From Antedon mediterranea (Eukaryota > Echinodermata > Crinoidea > Comatulida > Antedonidae), in NCBI RefSeq assembly GCF_964355755.1, contig NC_092675.1, positions 15,267,312-15,331,311 of the forward strand: DNA of 64,000 nucleotides, written 5' to 3'. Shown here piece by piece: positions 61,916 to 64,000 of the stretch. The position numbers and the translations under genes were made by a program. Under the pieces are notes generated by a model, which saw only the letters and a program-made list of their open reading frames with translations, ran no database searches and had not been told where the DNA came from. Positions within the stretch are counted from its first letter, which is position 1. Every line of letters starts with the position of its first letter.

Positions 61916-61999
61916 ATAATCTATCAGACAAGAATAAAGATAAATACAAGCAATATTGTTAACAAACTCAACACAATTTTTTAGAGCGTAAAAGCTGAC

Positions 62000-63475
62000 C
62001 ACTTTAAGAATTCGTTCTCTAAGCATAAAAATGATATCAAAGGTACCTGGAAAATTATAAACTCATTACTAAATAAACCTAAGAAAAATGAAACCGACGT
62101 AACCATAAACTGTGACGATAAGTTATCCACCAACCCAACTCTCATCTCTAATTCATTTTAATACTTTTTTTGCACAAATTGGTTCTTCCCTTGCCAACAA
62201 AACATGCCAAGCAAATTTTATTGACTTTTTATTTGAACCTATTCATTGTTTTAATCTGTCCATTTCCCAAGGCGTATTTCCCGACAACTTAAAACTTGCC
62301 AAAATAACACCATTTATTAAATATGGAGACAAATCTAATGTTAACAATTACCGTCCTATTTCCGTTCTTTTAATTTTTGCTAAAACCTTTGAACGCATAA
62401 TTTATGAAGACGTATTCCTTCATCCCAAAACACAAAATTCTCTGCGAGAATCAATAATTTCAATGGCCCTCTTGCAACTCACCAATAATATTGTGGATGC
62501 CTTCGAAAACAATGAATTTGCTATGATGATAATGATGATTACTGCCTTTCCGCTGAAAAGTCTGCCGACATTTCCGCTTGGGCTGCTCCGTAAATCTCTT
62601 TTACCAGTTTCTTCCAATCTGATCTTTCATGGGCTAGTTCTTTAAGTTGTTTGATGTCTTTCTTGGTTTTCAATTGTCCGGGACGATGTTTGTGTTCTGC
62701 TTATAAAGGGTGAGTAGGTCGTTGCTATTGGTACTTTTATTGATCTTTCAAAGGCATGCGACCCCATAGACCATTCAATACTTTTAGCTAAATTTCAAAA
62801 TTATGAAATTCGCGGAATCACTAACAATCTCTTTAAATGTTATCTCTCAGACTTTTTTCCTTTTCCGATGACACCACCGCCCTTTATAGCAATTAGAACT
62901 TTCAGTCACTTGTTGAAACTGTTAATCAAGAACTTTTCAATGTTTTTAAGCTTTCAGTTAATACCAAAAAACCCTGTGCAATTTTTTTTGTATTCCAAAT
63001 AAGCATATTCCTTTTGAGCATGGACAGATTAAAATAAACAAAATTATAATTTCTATTGTAAATAATACCACATTTTTGGGAGTCAACATTGACTCTGGTC
63101 TTACATGGAAACCATATCAAAGAAATTGAAAATAAGATCTCCAAGAACATTGGTATTATTTGTAGATTTTCTTCCTTTATTCCATGCCATATCCTTTGTA
63201 CCCTTTACTGTAGCCTAATCCTTCCATACCTAAATTACTGCAATATTGTCTGATGCAACACCTATCAATCCAAAATTAGTAGCAAAAGAAGGTGGTTCGC
63301 ATTATTACTGGCGCTCCACCTTTAGCCCACACTGACCAATTCATCTCTCAATTTACTTAAACTTAAAGACGTTAATATACTTCAACAAAATAATTTTCTT
63401 CAACCACTGCATTATACCCTCCCCAATTCTGTAATTTATTCCACGCCATATTATTTCAACTTATAAAATTATAAA
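62000..63475 (+). pseudogene. LINE reverse transcriptase relic, interrupted
   Basis: Broken + frames read KNDIKGTWKIINSLLNKPKK, FFAQIGSSLANKT, VFPDNLKLAKITPFIKYGDK and NNYRPISVLLIFAKTFERII. After an insertion come FIDLSKACDPIDHSILLAKF (palm A), TTFLGVNIDSGLTWKPY, VVRIITGAPPLAHTDQFIS and LKLKDVN. Order and motifs are those of a CR1/L2-like LINE. The xxDD box region near 62900 is degraded. An opposite-strand LINE tail is inserted at about 62524-62730. Confidence 0.8.
62524..62730 (-). mobile_element. Truncated LINE tail inserted in another LINE
   Basis: The minus strand reads LKTKKDIKQLKELAHERSDW, KKLVKEIYGAAQAEMSADFS and AERQ, then stop. A short atgatgataat-type repeat tail follows. This is the C-terminal end of a LINE polyprotein with its 3' tail. 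The host LINE reads into it at FENNEFA and resumes at about 62731. The word ttgctat occurs on both sides, a likely 7-bp target duplication. Confidence 0.7.
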
Positions 63476-64000
63476 GAAAAAGTGAAAAATAAATACCTCT
63501 ACTCATTGCAATCGATCAACTGCCTTTGTTTTGCCCCTTTTCTGTTTGTGTCTTGTGTTTCAGTATTTGTGTGTACTGTATGTTCTGTTTGTTTTTGTTG
63601 TGTTACTGCATATGAAAGAGTGTTATTTTGATATCTATGGCTTGCCGAACACAAGTTTCTCTTGGTTTTTCCTTTTGGTTTTACTTTTTGGGACTTTTTT
63701 TAAGACACTTCTTTCTTTTCCAGTCTGTTTTAATTTCATAAGATATTTGTAAATTAAAAGAAATGTTTATTTTTATTTTGTTTTGAAAGAAATAAATGAT
63801 AACTTGAATTGAATATAGATAATGTATTATTAAAATGAAAGATTGAAAATAAAAAAATAAAAAAGTTTGGAAAATAAAAAAATTTACACTGGTAAAGAAA
63901 CCGCAGTTGAATGTTAAAAAAAAGAAAAGTTAATGTAATATAACAATTCATGATATGCATCTAGGTTAAGATACAGTACGGCTTGCAACATGGGGCAGAC
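63476..64000. other. AT-rich tail of the window, nothing recognised
   Basis: T-rich then A-rich DNA. The + frame at 63531 and the minus frame at 63754 are low-complexity hydrophobic readings without known motifs. Confidence 0.4.

Noticed and set aside
61632-61919. 95-codon + strand open frame
   Set aside because: Opposite-strand shadow of the LINE tail relic.

Overview
The window is AT-rich, intron-bearing animal DNA. It is dominated by transposable elements threaded through one recognisable host gene. Introns with GT-AG borders, the mix of elements (APE-type LINEs, a Ty3/Gypsy relic, a Penelope-like tail, tRNA-derived SINEs, many foldback and TA- or TTAA-flanked DNA elements) and frequent AGGCCTA-type words suggest a marine invertebrate, probably an echinoderm-like deuterostome. 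The species-level guess is an inference from style and was not tested by any search.

Host gene: twelve exons on the + strand between 19097 and 59511 encode about 470 contiguous residues of a lysosomal alpha-mannosidase (GH38, MAN2B1-type). The nucleophile region HIDPFGHS and the HHDAVSGT zinc/active-site segment are both present. Exon phases join cleanly at every junction. The N-terminal exons (signal peptide and the HTHDD zinc motif) and the C-terminal exons are not in the window.

Layout: 1-19 kb is upstream or intronic repeat territory. It holds a hairpin element, a SINE head, a Penelope-like C-terminal relic, an 847-bp foldback element with a 9-bp target duplication, and two inverted copies of a coding-capable dispersed repeat. 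A 2.7-kb TA-flanked element carrying a 30-bp minisatellite is inserted in that repeat family. A minus-strand LINE follows, split by a 6.3-kb element that contains a 71-bp satellite, a triplicated block of about 200 bp, a large palindrome and an 11-unit 164-bp satellite. From 19 to 38 kb lie two exons, a TA-flanked element, an apparently intact LINE (957-codon ORF with endonuclease and reverse transcriptase), and a Gypsy integrase relic split by a foldback element that itself contains a nested foldback element. A gag-like relic and further LINE fragments follow. From 38 to 55.5 kb lie nine exons with short introns and several MITEs. From 55.5 to 59.3 kb is a 3.87-kb TTAA-flanked element with long terminal inverted repeats and a degenerate zinc-finger gene, sitting inside one mannosidase intron. 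The last exon seen, a TA-flanked MITE, SINEs and two LINE fragments (one inserted in the other) complete the window.

The genes do not form a functional cluster. The common theme is nested insertion: several elements can be dated relative to one another because each interrupts the next. The most unusual items are the satellite-carrying 6.3-kb element, the foldback elements sharing one end geometry (9-bp duplication, 10-bp unpaired spacer, inverted repeats made of short tandem subrepeats), the pair of TA-flanked families with related ends, and the TTAA-flanked zinc-finger element.
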